This document shows positions 42,867 to 51,263 of a stretch of 64,000 nucleotides of DNA, piece by piece. The notes under the pieces are model-generated. The model did not search any database. It was given only the letters and a program-made list of their open reading frames with translations, and had not been told where the DNA came from. The DNA is taken from positions 1 to 64,000 of the forward strand of contig CAJYHS010000065.1 in the NCBI GenBank assembly GCA_913774715.1, in the 5' to 3' direction. Position 1 is the first letter of the stretch, and each line of letters begins with the position of its first letter. The DNA comes from an uncultured Siphonobacter sp. GTDB taxonomy: Bacteria > Bacteroidota > Bacteroidia > Cytophagales > Spirosomataceae. The position numbers were made by a program, and so were the translations under genes.

Positions 42867-43172
42867 TTAGGCGTGAGGCATTTTCGATGCTAAAACATTT
42901 ACCTGCTCAATAATCGGAGGACCCGCCAGTAAATGAGGAGCATTCGCTAAAAGAGCTTCAGCAATTTCACCCGAAAGGTGTGCCTGACGGCCTTTTTCGT
43001 GCGGAAACGTGTCAAAAATACCAAACGTCGTTGGAGAAATCTGAATGGCGTACCAGCTGATGGTTTCGGTTTCTTCTTCGGCTAAGTGTAAGGCGGCCTG
43101 AATGAAATCTGCTACTTCCTGCTCTTTTCCTGGTTTCGCTTCCAGGCGAACCAATAATGCTACGTTTACCAT
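42867..43172 (-). CDS. Small quinol/antibiotic-biosynthesis-type monooxygenase (ABM fold)
   Basis: A 101-residue dimeric alpha+beta barrel protein. MVNVALLVRLEAKPGKEQEVADFIQAAL and TISWYAIQISPTTFGIFDTFPHEKGRQAHLSGEIAEAL are typical of the YgiN/ABM family. These small cofactor-free enzymes oxidise quinols or other phenols. It is the first gene of a two-gene unit with the DUF1697 gene. Substrate unknown. Confidence 0.88.
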   Translation of the reverse strand: MVNVALLVRLEAKPGKEQEVADFIQAALHLAEEETETISWYAIQISPTTFGIFDTFPHEKGRQAHLSGEIAEALLANAPHLLAGPPIIEQVNVLASKMPHA

Positions 43173-43420
43173 GATAAGTTTTTTAAACGGTGGTGAATTG
43201 TGCGTTGCAAAGAACTAAGAAATAAGCGAAAATAAATATTCTATGCCAGATTTTAAATTCTATCTGGTTCGCAGGATTTTAAAAGTTTCCATTTCATTCC
43301 CCAGGCCAGAAATACGCTTTTCATTTCAAGATTTAAAGCTGTTTTTATGGTTTCCTTTTCGTGTTCTTTGAATAGAAATCAGTTTATTTAAGTATCGTTT
43401 TACTAATCCTGACTTTTCTC

Positions 43421-44707
43421 TTGGAATCAACCTCTATTTCGACCAAAAGGCTTAAAGCTATCATCGGGGGATCTGTTGGAAATTTGGTGGAATGGTACGA
43501 CTGGTATACCTACTCGGCTTTTGCTTTATACTTTTCTTCAGCCTTTTTTCCCTCCGACGATCCCACTGCTCAGTTACTCAACACCGCCGGAATTTTCGCC
43601 ATCGGCTTTCTCATGAGACCCCTCGGCGGCTGGCTTTTTGGCACCATTGCGGATAAAATAGGTCGGAAAAAATCCATGACGTTTTCAGTATTACTCATGT
43701 CACTGGGTTCCTTACTCATTGCCGCTACGCCTACCTATCGATCCATCGGGTTAGCAGCTCCCGCAATTTTACTGATGGCCCGCTTATTACAGGGCCTTAG
43801 TGTAGGGGGCGAATACGGTGTTTCAGCTACTTACCTCAGCGAAATGGCTACTGCTGATCGACGGGGGTTCTACTCCAGCTTTCAGTATGTCACGCTCATT
43901 GGAGGGCAGTTGCTAGCTCTGGGCATTCAGCTGATTTTACAGAAACTAATATTAACCGAAGAGCAACTGCACGACTGGGGCTGGCGAATTCCCTTTGTGA
44001 TTGGGGCTCTTCTTTCCCTAGTAGCCTTATACCTGCGACAGCACTTGAACGAAACACAAGCGTTCGAAAAAACGGCAATGAAGAAAGAAAAAGGTAGTAT
44101 GAAGGAATTAATGCGGCATCCGAAAGCCGTTTTTACCGTGGTCGGCTTAACCATGGGTGGCACGCTGGCTTTCTATACTTATACAACTTATATGCAGAAG
44201 TTTCTGGTGAATACCGTTCACCTCACCAAGGGCCAGTCTACCCTGATTTCCTTTTTGTCCTTACTGCTTTTCGCTCTGTTGCAACCGCTATTCGGGCTAT
44301 TATCCGACCGCATTGGCAGACGGCCTTTATTACTCGGTTTCGGGATATCAGGCACGCTGGCGACGGTTCCCTTACTAACGGCCCTGAGTAAAGCCAACAA
44401 TCAATGGGAAGCGTTTTTTCTCTTACTTATTGCTTTACTCATTGTGAGCGGTTATACCAGTATTAATGCCGTTGTGAAAGCCGAGTTGTTTCCCGCTGAA
44501 GTCCGTGCGTTGGGTGTGGGCTTACCGTATGCCTTAGCCGTTGCCATTTTTGGCGGCACGGCGGAGTACATTGCTCTGGACCTGAAAAAAGCAGGACATG
44601 AGCCTTATTTTTACTGGTATGTTACCGGAGCCATTTTCATTTCGTTGCTGGTGTATGTATTCATGAAAGATACTCGGGATACTTCGAAACTGAAGGAAGA
44701 TTCCTAG
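43421..44707 (+). CDS. MFS metabolite:proton symporter (MHS family)
   Basis: A 428-residue, 12-helix transporter. GGSVGNLVEWYDWYTYSAFALYFSSAFFP, GFLMRPLGGWLFGTIADKIGRKKSM and ARLLQGLSVGGEYGVSATYLSE are the hallmarks of the MHS branch (alpha-ketoglutarate, proline/betaine, shikimate symporters). The start must be TTG at 43421, because no ATG precedes the conserved helix 1. Substrate unknown. It is monocistronic; its downstream gap contains a decayed GACGCGAT repeat. Confidence 0.9.
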   Translation: MESTSISTKRLKAIIGGSVGNLVEWYDWYTYSAFALYFSSAFFPSDDPTAQLLNTAGIFAIGFLMRPLGGWLFGTIADKIGRKKSMTFSVLLMSLGSLLIAATPTYRSIGLAAPAILLMARLLQGLSVGGEYGVSATYLSEMATADRRGFYSSFQYVTLIGGQLLALGIQLILQKLILTEEQLHDWGWRIPFVIGALLSLVALYLRQHLNETQAFEKTAMKKEKGSMKELMRHPKAVFTVVGLTMGGTLAFYTYTTYMQKFLVNTVHLTKGQSTLISFLSLLLFALLQPLFGLLSDRIGRRPLLLGFGISGTLATVPLLTALSKANNQWEAFFLLLIALLIVSGYTSINAVVKAELFPAEVRALGVGLPYALAVAIFGGTAEYIALDLKKAGHEPYFYWYVTGAIFISLLVYVFMKDTRDTSKLKEDS

Positions 44708-44751
44708 CCATTGGTTTTCAAATGAACATCCGTTGACTAAACTCCCAAACA

Positions 44752-44786
44752 CCTCTACCCATACGCAATGAATCACGTCTCTATAG
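44752..44786. repeat. Degenerate copy of the GACGCGAT repeat
   Basis: CCTCTACCCATACGCAATGA and the following bases to 44786 align with the right end of the 12496-12611 element (CCTCTACCCAGACGCGATAA onward) with several substitutions. The palindrome is decayed. Confidence 0.6.
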
Positions 44787-44876
44787 TAACCCTATCCTTG
44801 TGTCGGATCTGTTATTCCTGACAGAAACCTGATCAACTAAAAACCCTTAACTACTACCCTTTTCTTCCTACCACTC

Positions 44877-46229
44877 ATGATTAAAACGCTATTCTCTATC
44901 CTTTTTTTCTTCGGGGGATTTGTTACTGTTTGTGCTCAAATGCTTCCTGTTGTCCTTAATGAACGAGCACGAGCGGCTACCGTTGATGAAATTCTGGAAG
45001 ACCGTTTCGAAAATCTGTTACCGCGACTCATGCGGGAAGAAGGCGTGGATATGTGGGTGATTATCTCGCGGGAATACAACGAAGATCCCGTCATGCGAAC
45101 GATGTTACCCAGCACCTGGATTGCCGCCCGTCGCCGCACCATCATGGTTTTCTACGATCCGGGAAAAGACAAAACACTCGATAAGCTCGCCATTGCCCGT
45201 TACGACGTTGGAACTTTACTCAAAGGTGAATGGGATCTCAGTGCGAACCCTGACCAGTGGGAAGCGTTGGTCAAGGTTATTCAGGAAAAGAATCCGAAGA
45301 AAATAGCCCTGAACTATTCGACCACTTACGGTCACGCCGACGGACTGACCTATACCGAACAGGGGGAGTTTATGAAGAAGTTACCCAAACCGTTTCACTC
45401 CCGCATCCAGTCCGCTGAGCGGCTGGCGGTTCGCTGGCTGGAAACGCGTTCTGAAAAGGAAATGGTGATGTATCCCATGATTTGCCGTCTCTCCCATCAG
45501 ATTATTGACGAGGCTTTTTCAGAAAAAGTGATTCAACCCGGCGTCACGACGACTGAAGACGTAGTCTGGTATTTACGTCAGCGAGTGACCGATCTGGGAC
45601 TTGATACCTGGTTCCACCCCACCGTAGACATCCAGCGGGCTGATAACGCGAAATTTGATCACCTCCGCACCTTCTCTAAACGGCCAGGTACGCAGATAAT
45701 CCTGCCCGGCGATTTACTTCATGTCGATTTTGGCATTACTTATTTACGCCTCAATACCGACCAGCAACAGCACGCGTATATTCTTAAACCCGGTGAAAGG
45801 GAAGTGCCGGACTACCTCAAAAAAGCCTTTCAGCAAGGAAACCGTTTGCAGGATATTTTAACGGAGCGGTTTAAAACGGGCAAAACCGGGAACGAAATTT
45901 TGGCAGAAGCTCTGCAACAGGCCACTCAGGAAGGTATAACCGCCAGTATTTATTCCCACCCCATCGGTTTTCACGGCCATGCGGCGGGTCCTGCGATCGG
46001 TATGTGGGATAACCAGAAGGCAGTAAAAGGTACGGGTGATTACCCACTTTTTAAACAAACCGCCTATTCCATCGAGTTAAATGTATCAGTACCCGTGCAG
46101 GAATGGAATAAATCCGTTCGGATTATGCTGGAAGAAGACGGATATTATAACGAGGACGGGTTCCGGTATATCGATGGTCGCCAGCGAGAAATTTTTACGA
46201 TCCCCCGAAAATCAGAATCGGTAAGGTAA
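44877..46229 (+). CDS. Exported M24 family metallopeptidase (Xaa-Pro aminopeptidase-like)
   Basis: A 450-residue protein with a signal peptide (1-21, ending TVCAQ). An N-terminal creatinase-like domain (about 25-185) precedes the pita-bread peptidase domain. Metal ligands are recognisable: Asp in LLHVDFGITY and the following TDQQQH, His in SHPIGFHGHAAGP, Glu in YSIELNVSVP and Glu in IMLEEDGYYNEDG. It should remove N-terminal residues before proline from peptides in the periplasm. It is the third class of exported peptidase in the window besides S9 and S41. It is followed 52 bases later by an MscS gene on the same strand. Confidence 0.9.
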   Translation: MIKTLFSILFFFGGFVTVCAQMLPVVLNERARAATVDEILEDRFENLLPRLMREEGVDMWVIISREYNEDPVMRTMLPSTWIAARRRTIMVFYDPGKDKTLDKLAIARYDVGTLLKGEWDLSANPDQWEALVKVIQEKNPKKIALNYSTTYGHADGLTYTEQGEFMKKLPKPFHSRIQSAERLAVRWLETRSEKEMVMYPMICRLSHQIIDEAFSEKVIQPGVTTTEDVVWYLRQRVTDLGLDTWFHPTVDIQRADNAKFDHLRTFSKRPGTQIILPGDLLHVDFGITYLRLNTDQQQHAYILKPGEREVPDYLKKAFQQGNRLQDILTERFKTGKTGNEILAEALQQATQEGITASIYSHPIGFHGHAAGPAIGMWDNQKAVKGTGDYPLFKQTAYSIELNVSVPVQEWNKSVRIMLEEDGYYNEDGFRYIDGRQREIFTIPRKSESVR

Positions 46230-46281
46230 GCCAGGTTTAGTATTCCCATTCCCTGAAAATCTTTTACTTAAAGATCTATTC

Positions 46282-47370
46282 ATGAATAGCTTCTTACAGA
46301 ATTTATCCCATCAAATGCCCGATTATGCCTGGAACTTATGCGTGATTGCATTTTCCATTTTAATCGGCGTTGTGGTAAAGTATTTAGTCGTTCCCGTTAT
46401 TAAAAAGCTAACGGCGAAGGAGTTACCCTATTCGGTCTTTCGCTCTTCAATCCGGCACTTTAAATCCATCCTGATTTTCTTTATTCCCATTCTGGTTTTC
46501 AATACCCTATTTCCATTAATGCACCTGGAAAAAGGAACCCGATTCGTCATTAATCGAATATTGGAAATCAGTATCATTGTGTGCTTTACCATTATATTAA
46601 TCAAGGTAGTTCGGGTCGTTGAAGATTATTTATACCATTTATTCGACTACAACAAAATTGACAATTTAAAGGAGCGAAAACTCCGGACGCAGATACAGTT
46701 TATCCGAAAATTCGTCATTTCTCTAATCATCATTCTGGCCGGATCAGCCATTTTGCTCAACTTCGAAAGTATGCGTAAAATCGGAGCCGGATTACTCACG
46801 GGCGTTGGGATTGGGGGTATTATTATCGGCTTTGCGGCCCAGAAATCACTGGGGAATTTACTGGCCGGTTTTCAGATTGCCTTTACCCAACCCATTCGGA
46901 TTGACGACGTAGTTATTGTAGAAGGGGAATGGGGAAAAGTGGAGGATATTACCCTGACTTACGTGGTGGTTAACATCTGGGATAAACGTCGATTGATCCT
47001 GCCGATTACTTACTTTATTGAAAAACCTTTTCAAAACTGGACCCGTACCACCGCTGAAATTTTGGGTACTGTTTTCATTTATACGGATTATACGCTGCCC
47101 GTAGCCGAAGTTCGGAAAGAGCACAGCCGTTTGTTACGCACCAATGCCCTCTGGGATGGGAAAGTCGACGTAGTTCAGGTAACTGATTTTACTGAACACA
47201 GCATGCAGATTCGCTGCCTGATGAGTTGCCGTAATTCGGGGGATGCCTTTGATCTACGCTGTTACATTCGGGAACACCTGATCACTTTTATTCAGAATAA
47301 TTATCCTGAGAGTTTATCCAGAACCCGGATTATGCTGGAGACGAATAAGCCCGAAGGTTTACTTCCTTAA
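46282..47370 (+). CDS. MscS family mechanosensitive channel
   Basis: A 362-residue protein: four hydrophobic helices, then the pore-lining TM3 ILTGVGIGGIIIGFAAQKSLGNLLAGFQIAF, which is the strongest MscS signature, and the beta domain QPIRIDDVVIVEGEWGKVEDITLTYVVV followed by a cytoplasmic alpha/beta cage. It releases osmolytes on hypo-osmotic shock. It lies between the M24 peptidase and an EamA gene, all on the same strand with short gaps, but function suggests no shared pathway. Confidence 0.92.
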   Translation: MNSFLQNLSHQMPDYAWNLCVIAFSILIGVVVKYLVVPVIKKLTAKELPYSVFRSSIRHFKSILIFFIPILVFNTLFPLMHLEKGTRFVINRILEISIIVCFTIILIKVVRVVEDYLYHLFDYNKIDNLKERKLRTQIQFIRKFVISLIIILAGSAILLNFESMRKIGAGLLTGVGIGGIIIGFAAQKSLGNLLAGFQIAFTQPIRIDDVVIVEGEWGKVEDITLTYVVVNIWDKRRLILPITYFIEKPFQNWTRTTAEILGTVFIYTDYTLPVAEVRKEHSRLLRTNALWDGKVDVVQVTDFTEHSMQIRCLMSCRNSGDAFDLRCYIREHLITFIQNNYPESLSRTRIMLETNKPEGLLP

Positions 47371-47424
47371 GTTTGATTGGAACACCGTTTTAGAGAAAAG
47401 CCTCATTAGCTTTTCTCTAAATCT

Positions 47425-47850
47425 ATGTGGATCATTTTTGCCCTTCTGGCTGCATTATCAGCGGCTTGCGTTGTCGTTCTCTCTAAAGCTGGCATTAAAA
47501 ATGTTGACTCCAGCGTGGCTTTTGCCATTCAGTCCGTCCTGATCATTACGGTGTCCTGGAGCGTGGTCGCCTGGCAGGGGAATCTTATTGAAGTAACTCG
47601 AATTGAGCGTAAGAGCTGGCTGTTCCTCATTGCAGCAGGAATTCTTACCTGTTTTTCTTCCTTATTTAGCTTTCGAGCCTTGAAATTAGGAGATGCGGGT
47701 CAGGTTTCTCCGATTACTAATTTGTCCTTTCTCCTGGCCTTGATTTTCGGAATCATTTTTCTGAAAGAAAAAATCAACTGGGTAGTCATTGTCGGGGCTG
47801 TGCTGATGACTATTGGAGGGATCATGATCGCTACCGCCAGACCTTCTTAA
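47425..47850 (+). CDS. Single-repeat EamA-family transporter
   Basis: A 141-residue protein with five hydrophobic helices and one EamA repeat: MWIIFALLAALSAACVVVLSKAG, then GILTCFSSLFSFRALKLGDAGQVSPITNLSFLLALIFG. Half-size EamA proteins work as dimers, as in the EmrE-like lineage. It follows MscS by 54 bases. A hairpin (47927-47961) lies between it and the convergent LURP-one gene. Confidence 0.85.
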   Translation: MWIIFALLAALSAACVVVLSKAGIKNVDSSVAFAIQSVLIITVSWSVVAWQGNLIEVTRIERKSWLFLIAAGILTCFSSLFSFRALKLGDAGQVSPITNLSFLLALIFGIIFLKEKINWVVIVGAVLMTIGGIMIATARPS

Positions 47851-47926
47851 ATTCAATCTCTATTAGATGGTAAGATGTCTCGACTTTCATACAAGCCTAT
47901 TTATCATTGGGTAAGCGTATATAATA

Positions 47927-47961
47927 AGATCCATTCACCGCTTCTACGCATGAATGGATCT
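47927..47961. terminator. Stem-loop between convergent genes
   Basis: AGATCCATTCA (47927-47937) and TGAATGGATCT (47951-47961) flank a 13-base loop. There is no long T run. Confidence 0.55.
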
Positions 47962-47983
47962 GGTCTGATCACTAACTTATCCT

Positions 47984-48586
47984 TTAACGTTCTTTCAAAA
48001 CCATATCAATAGTAATGGCGGTAGAAACAATCGCCATTTTGCGGGTATCTTCAGCAACGGCCTCTGCGATAGAAACTACGTACTTATCCGCCGAAGTAAA
48101 GATCTCTTTCATGGCTCCGTTCCATTTTTTGGAGATCGTACCAATTGACATTGCATTTGGGTCAGTAATGGTAAAATCCCAGGCTTTCCAGTCGCCGTTG
48201 ATTTCGGCAATGGTCTGCTCATATTGGTCCATAATAATAAATCGGGGCTTGAATAGTTTGAATTTCTGCTGAATCTTACCGATCTCTACTCCATTGGAAT
48301 CCGTGATTATAATCTTTGACATAAACATGGTCCAGCCTCGATTAATGGTGGCCTGAACTACGCCGTTATTATCCAGAATTTCAAGCGTAAAAGGCATCAT
48401 CTTTTTTATGTCTCCGATGACTCTTAATACTTTATGGAACGTAGAAACTTTCTGCTGAATTAAACCGATTTCTTCACCCTGGCTATTGAAGACTTTATAG
48501 GCATTTGAGAACTTAAAAAGACCTACTTTTTCATCGATAAAGAATTCGTTGTAATTAAAAAAAGAAGAGTATTTAGCAGTATTCAT
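47984..48586 (-). CDS. LURP-one/phospholipid scramblase-like protein
   Basis: A 200-residue protein with the twelve-strand barrel pattern of the Tubby-like LURP-one/scramblase superfamily: FFIDEKVGLFKFSNAYKVFNSQGEEIGLIQQ, FTLEILDNNGVVQATINRGW, IIITDSNGVEIGKIQQKF and IGTISKKWNG. No transmembrane segment or signal peptide is visible. Function in bacteria is unknown; the fold binds lipids in other organisms. It is monocistronic. Confidence 0.85.
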   Translation of the reverse strand: MNTAKYSSFFNYNEFFIDEKVGLFKFSNAYKVFNSQGEEIGLIQQKVSTFHKVLRVIGDIKKMMPFTLEILDNNGVVQATINRGWTMFMSKIIITDSNGVEIGKIQQKFKLFKPRFIIMDQYEQTIAEINGDWKAWDFTITDPNAMSIGTISKKWNGAMKEIFTSADKYVVSIAEAVAEDTRKMAIVSTAITIDMVLKER

Positions 48587-48664
48587 ACAAGGAGGTTTTA
48601 AAGGTATTTACGGCTACATGATACGAAACAGATTGCACTTCCAATTCATCCTTTTAAAAAATCA

Positions 48665-48700
48665 ATAAAAAAGACCTGTAAGGTTTCCCCTACAGGTCTG
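48665..48700 (-). terminator. Terminator after the aminotransferase gene
   Basis: AGACCTGTA (48672-48680) pairs with TACAGGTCT (48691-48699). On the minus strand it is followed by TTTTTTATTG. Confidence 0.85.
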
Positions 48701-48728
48701 AACAAACAGGCAATAAAATCCAAAAGTC

Positions 48729-49985
48729 TTAGCTCAGTGTGGCTACGGCTGCCTTGATACGCTCGCAGGCTTCAGCCAGTTGCTCATCAGCGGCGGCAGT
48801 AGAAATCCGCATACAGTTGGGAGCTCCAAAACCAGACCCCGCTACTGTAGCTACGTGAGCCTGATCAAGTAACCAGTTGCAGAAATCGTCTGAGTTATGG
48901 ATCGTCGTAGTCCCGTCAGACTTGCCGAAAAGGGCACTGATGTCCGGGAACGCATAGAATGCTCCGTCGGGTACGTTTACTTTAAAACCAGGAATTTCTT
49001 TCAGTTTACCTACCACCAGTTCACGGCGACGCTGGTAAGCTTCTTTCATTTTCTTGGCATCATCCAGAGGACCATTGAAAGCCGCGACGGCTGCCTTCTG
49101 GGCGATAGAATTCGTACCCGAAGTAACCTGACCCTGTAATTTCTCAACCCCATCCGCAATCCATTTAGCGGCTCCGATGAAGCCAATCCGCCAGCCAGTC
49201 ATGGCGTGACCTTTGGCCACCCCATTTACGGTAATCACGCGATCTTTAATTTCAGGAATCGAACCGATACTGAAGTGACCTTCAGCCGTAAAGTTGATGT
49301 ATTCGTAGATTTCATCCGCTACTACGAACACGTTTTCGTGGCGAGCCACTACGTCGCCAATTGCCCGTAATTCCGCTTCTGAATACACAGAACCCGTAGG
49401 GTTATTGGGAGAGGCAAACATTACTACCTTGGTTTTAGGAGTAATTGCCGCTTCGAATTGTTCTGCCGTAACTTTAAAGTTATTATCAAAAGCACCATCA
49501 AGGATTACGGATGTTCCTTCGGCGAGCTTCACCATTTCAGAGTAACTAACCCAGTAAGGAGCGAAAATCACTACTTCGTCACCGGGATTTACCAGTACCT
49601 GTAATACGTTTGCCAGCGAGTGTTTAGCCCCCGTTGAAACGACGATATTTTCAGGTTTCCAATCAATATTATTATCACGTTTCAACTTATCGGCAATGGC
49701 CTTCCGTAAGTCGGGATAGCCAGCAACGGGTGAATAACCGTGGAAACCATCGTCGATGGCTTTCTTGGCGGCTTCGCAAATGTGTTGCGGGGTTTTAAAA
49801 TCGGGCTCCCCAACGGAAAGGCTAATCACCTTATGTCCTTGGGCGGCCAGTTCGCGGGCTTTTTTCGTCATGCCCAACGTCGACGACTCTTCCAACGCGT
49901 TGATACGGTCGGCTAGTCTCACTTCCTGTTCTGCCACTGCCATTTGAATAATTGAATTTGTGATTAATTGATCGATACTTGCCAT
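48729..49985 (-). CDS. PLP-dependent aspartate-type aminotransferase (class I/II)
   Basis: A 418-residue fold-type I aminotransferase. VISLSVGEPDFKTPQHI, HGYSPVAGYPDLRKAIA, SPNNPTGSVYSE, DEIYEYI and VNGVAKGHAMTGWRIGF (PLP Lys) are all present. It transfers amino groups between aspartate or a related amino acid and 2-oxoglutarate. ATG 49943 (MAVAEQEVRLADRINALE) matches usual family starts better than 49985; I give the longer form because the -7 box at 50002 fits either. Monocistronic. Confidence 0.92.
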   Translation of the reverse strand: MASIDQLITNSIIQMAVAEQEVRLADRINALEESSTLGMTKKARELAAQGHKVISLSVGEPDFKTPQHICEAAKKAIDDGFHGYSPVAGYPDLRKAIADKLKRDNNIDWKPENIVVSTGAKHSLANVLQVLVNPGDEVVIFAPYWVSYSEMVKLAEGTSVILDGAFDNNFKVTAEQFEAAITPKTKVVMFASPNNPTGSVYSEAELRAIGDVVARHENVFVVADEIYEYINFTAEGHFSIGSIPEIKDRVITVNGVAKGHAMTGWRIGFIGAAKWIADGVEKLQGQVTSGTNSIAQKAAVAAFNGPLDDAKKMKEAYQRRRELVVGKLKEIPGFKVNVPDGAFYAFPDISALFGKSDGTTTIHNSDDFCNWLLDQAHVATVAGSGFGAPNCMRISTAAADEQLAEACERIKAAVATLS

Positions 49986-50001
49986 CAGGCTAAATCGGCG
50001 G

Positions 50002-50009
50002 CAAAGGTA
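50002..50009 (-). promoter_or_regulatory. -7 box (TACCTTTG) of the aminotransferase gene
   Basis: CAAAGGTA on the plus strand gives TACCTTTG on the minus strand. It lies 16 bases before the ATG at 49985 and 58 bases before the ATG at 49943; the short leader of the former favours 49943. Confidence 0.55.
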
Positions 50010-50111
50010 CGTGTTTTCAAAACAAGATTAAACCAGGGACTAGCTGATTTTTAATAAAGAAATCAATTATTTATCAAAGCGATAATAAAAGGTTGGCTTT
50101 CTTGAAGATAT

Positions 50112-50144
50112 GGAAAAAATCAGAGCCTTTTAAAGCTCTGATTT
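50112..50144 (-). terminator. Terminator after the bestrophin gene
   Basis: AAATCAGAGC (50117-50126) pairs with GCTCTGATTT (50135-50144). On the minus strand it is followed by a T run. Confidence 0.85.
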
Positions 50145-50156
50145 ATGGTAACTGCT

Positions 50157-51035
50157 TTATAATAATTCTTCGACGGCTTTCCGAATGCCCGTTGAAATAG
50201 TGTCGGTTGGTAAATCATTATAATCATTACCAAAAGGGTCTTCGATCTCCTCCGCAATTTCTTCCAGACTGGCCAGTACATAAAAAATGAACAGTACCAT
50301 CGGAATAACTGAATAATGCAGGGCCATTACGTAACCAAAGGGTAAGGAAAGACAGTAAATCGAAATAAATTTCTTGAGAAACAGGCTGTACGAAAAAGGA
50401 ATCGGGGTTTTCTTGATTCGCTCGCAGGCTCCGCAAATGTCGGTAAAGGATTGAAATTCGGGATTTAATACCAGCAAGTGTTCGGGCCGAATGATTCCTT
50501 TCTGGTAGAGTTCATCCATTTTACCGAAAATCCGCATGGCCATCTGGTTAGGCACATGGTTTTCCAGCTTAAGGTCTTTTATCTGAAAGCCAGGTGTTTC
50601 TCTCAGGTCGTTCGGTACAAAATCACCTTTCAAATGATTCTTCAGAGTAAAGGCATAATTAGGAATCATATATCGGAAAAAAGCCCGGTCTTCTTCATCG
50701 ACAACGGGAATAATATGAGCCAGTTTGATCGCCAGATTTCGGGAGTTATTAACCAGCGAACCCCAGAGTTTCCGTCCCTCCCACCATCGGTCATAAGCCG
50801 AGTTGGTTCGAAAAACGAGTAATAAAGACATCACAAAACCCAGTAAAGACTGCACGGTGGCGATGCTTTGCAGGTGATAATTAGGGCCGGGTTTCCAGAA
50901 CTCCAGGACGACGACCGCCACAATCGTGGTATATACTGCCATGCCGCATAACAGCGGAGCGAGCCGGTTAATCGTTTCGGCTTTATGAATCCGGAAAACG
51001 GCTTTAAACCAGTCTTTTGAATTATACTCAACCAT
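50157..51035 (-). CDS. Bestrophin-family anion channel
   Basis: A 292-residue RFP-TM protein. SLLGFVMSLLLVFRTNSAYDRWWEGRKLWGSLVNNSRNLA is the family's conserved helix 2 region (the R-T-N-x-AYDRWWEGR motif), and EIAEEIEDPFGNDYNDLPTD is the acidic C-terminal belt. Prokaryotic members form pentameric channels. It is monocistronic, bounded by a terminator, with no partner nearby. Confidence 0.92.
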   Translation of the reverse strand: MVEYNSKDWFKAVFRIHKAETINRLAPLLCGMAVYTTIVAVVVLEFWKPGPNYHLQSIATVQSLLGFVMSLLLVFRTNSAYDRWWEGRKLWGSLVNNSRNLAIKLAHIIPVVDEEDRAFFRYMIPNYAFTLKNHLKGDFVPNDLRETPGFQIKDLKLENHVPNQMAMRIFGKMDELYQKGIIRPEHLLVLNPEFQSFTDICGACERIKKTPIPFSYSLFLKKFISIYCLSLPFGYVMALHYSVIPMVLFIFYVLASLEEIAEEIEDPFGNDYNDLPTDTISTGIRKAVEELL

Positions 51036-51263
51036 GATTTTCGTTTGGGTAGTTGGTTGTTAGTTATTGTTTGTAAAAGGGGATAGGGTAATCGCTATAA
51101 AAAATCATTCAAGTATAAAAAATGCTTGGAATGATTAGCCTATTCCTTTTGCAAACCGTTCATAAAGTGCTGCAACCAAAAAGGCATAAGCCATCACCAA
51201 ATCCAGGCTTTCGGCTATAACTTGCATCTTCCTTATTATATTACGACATCAACTCCTCTATAC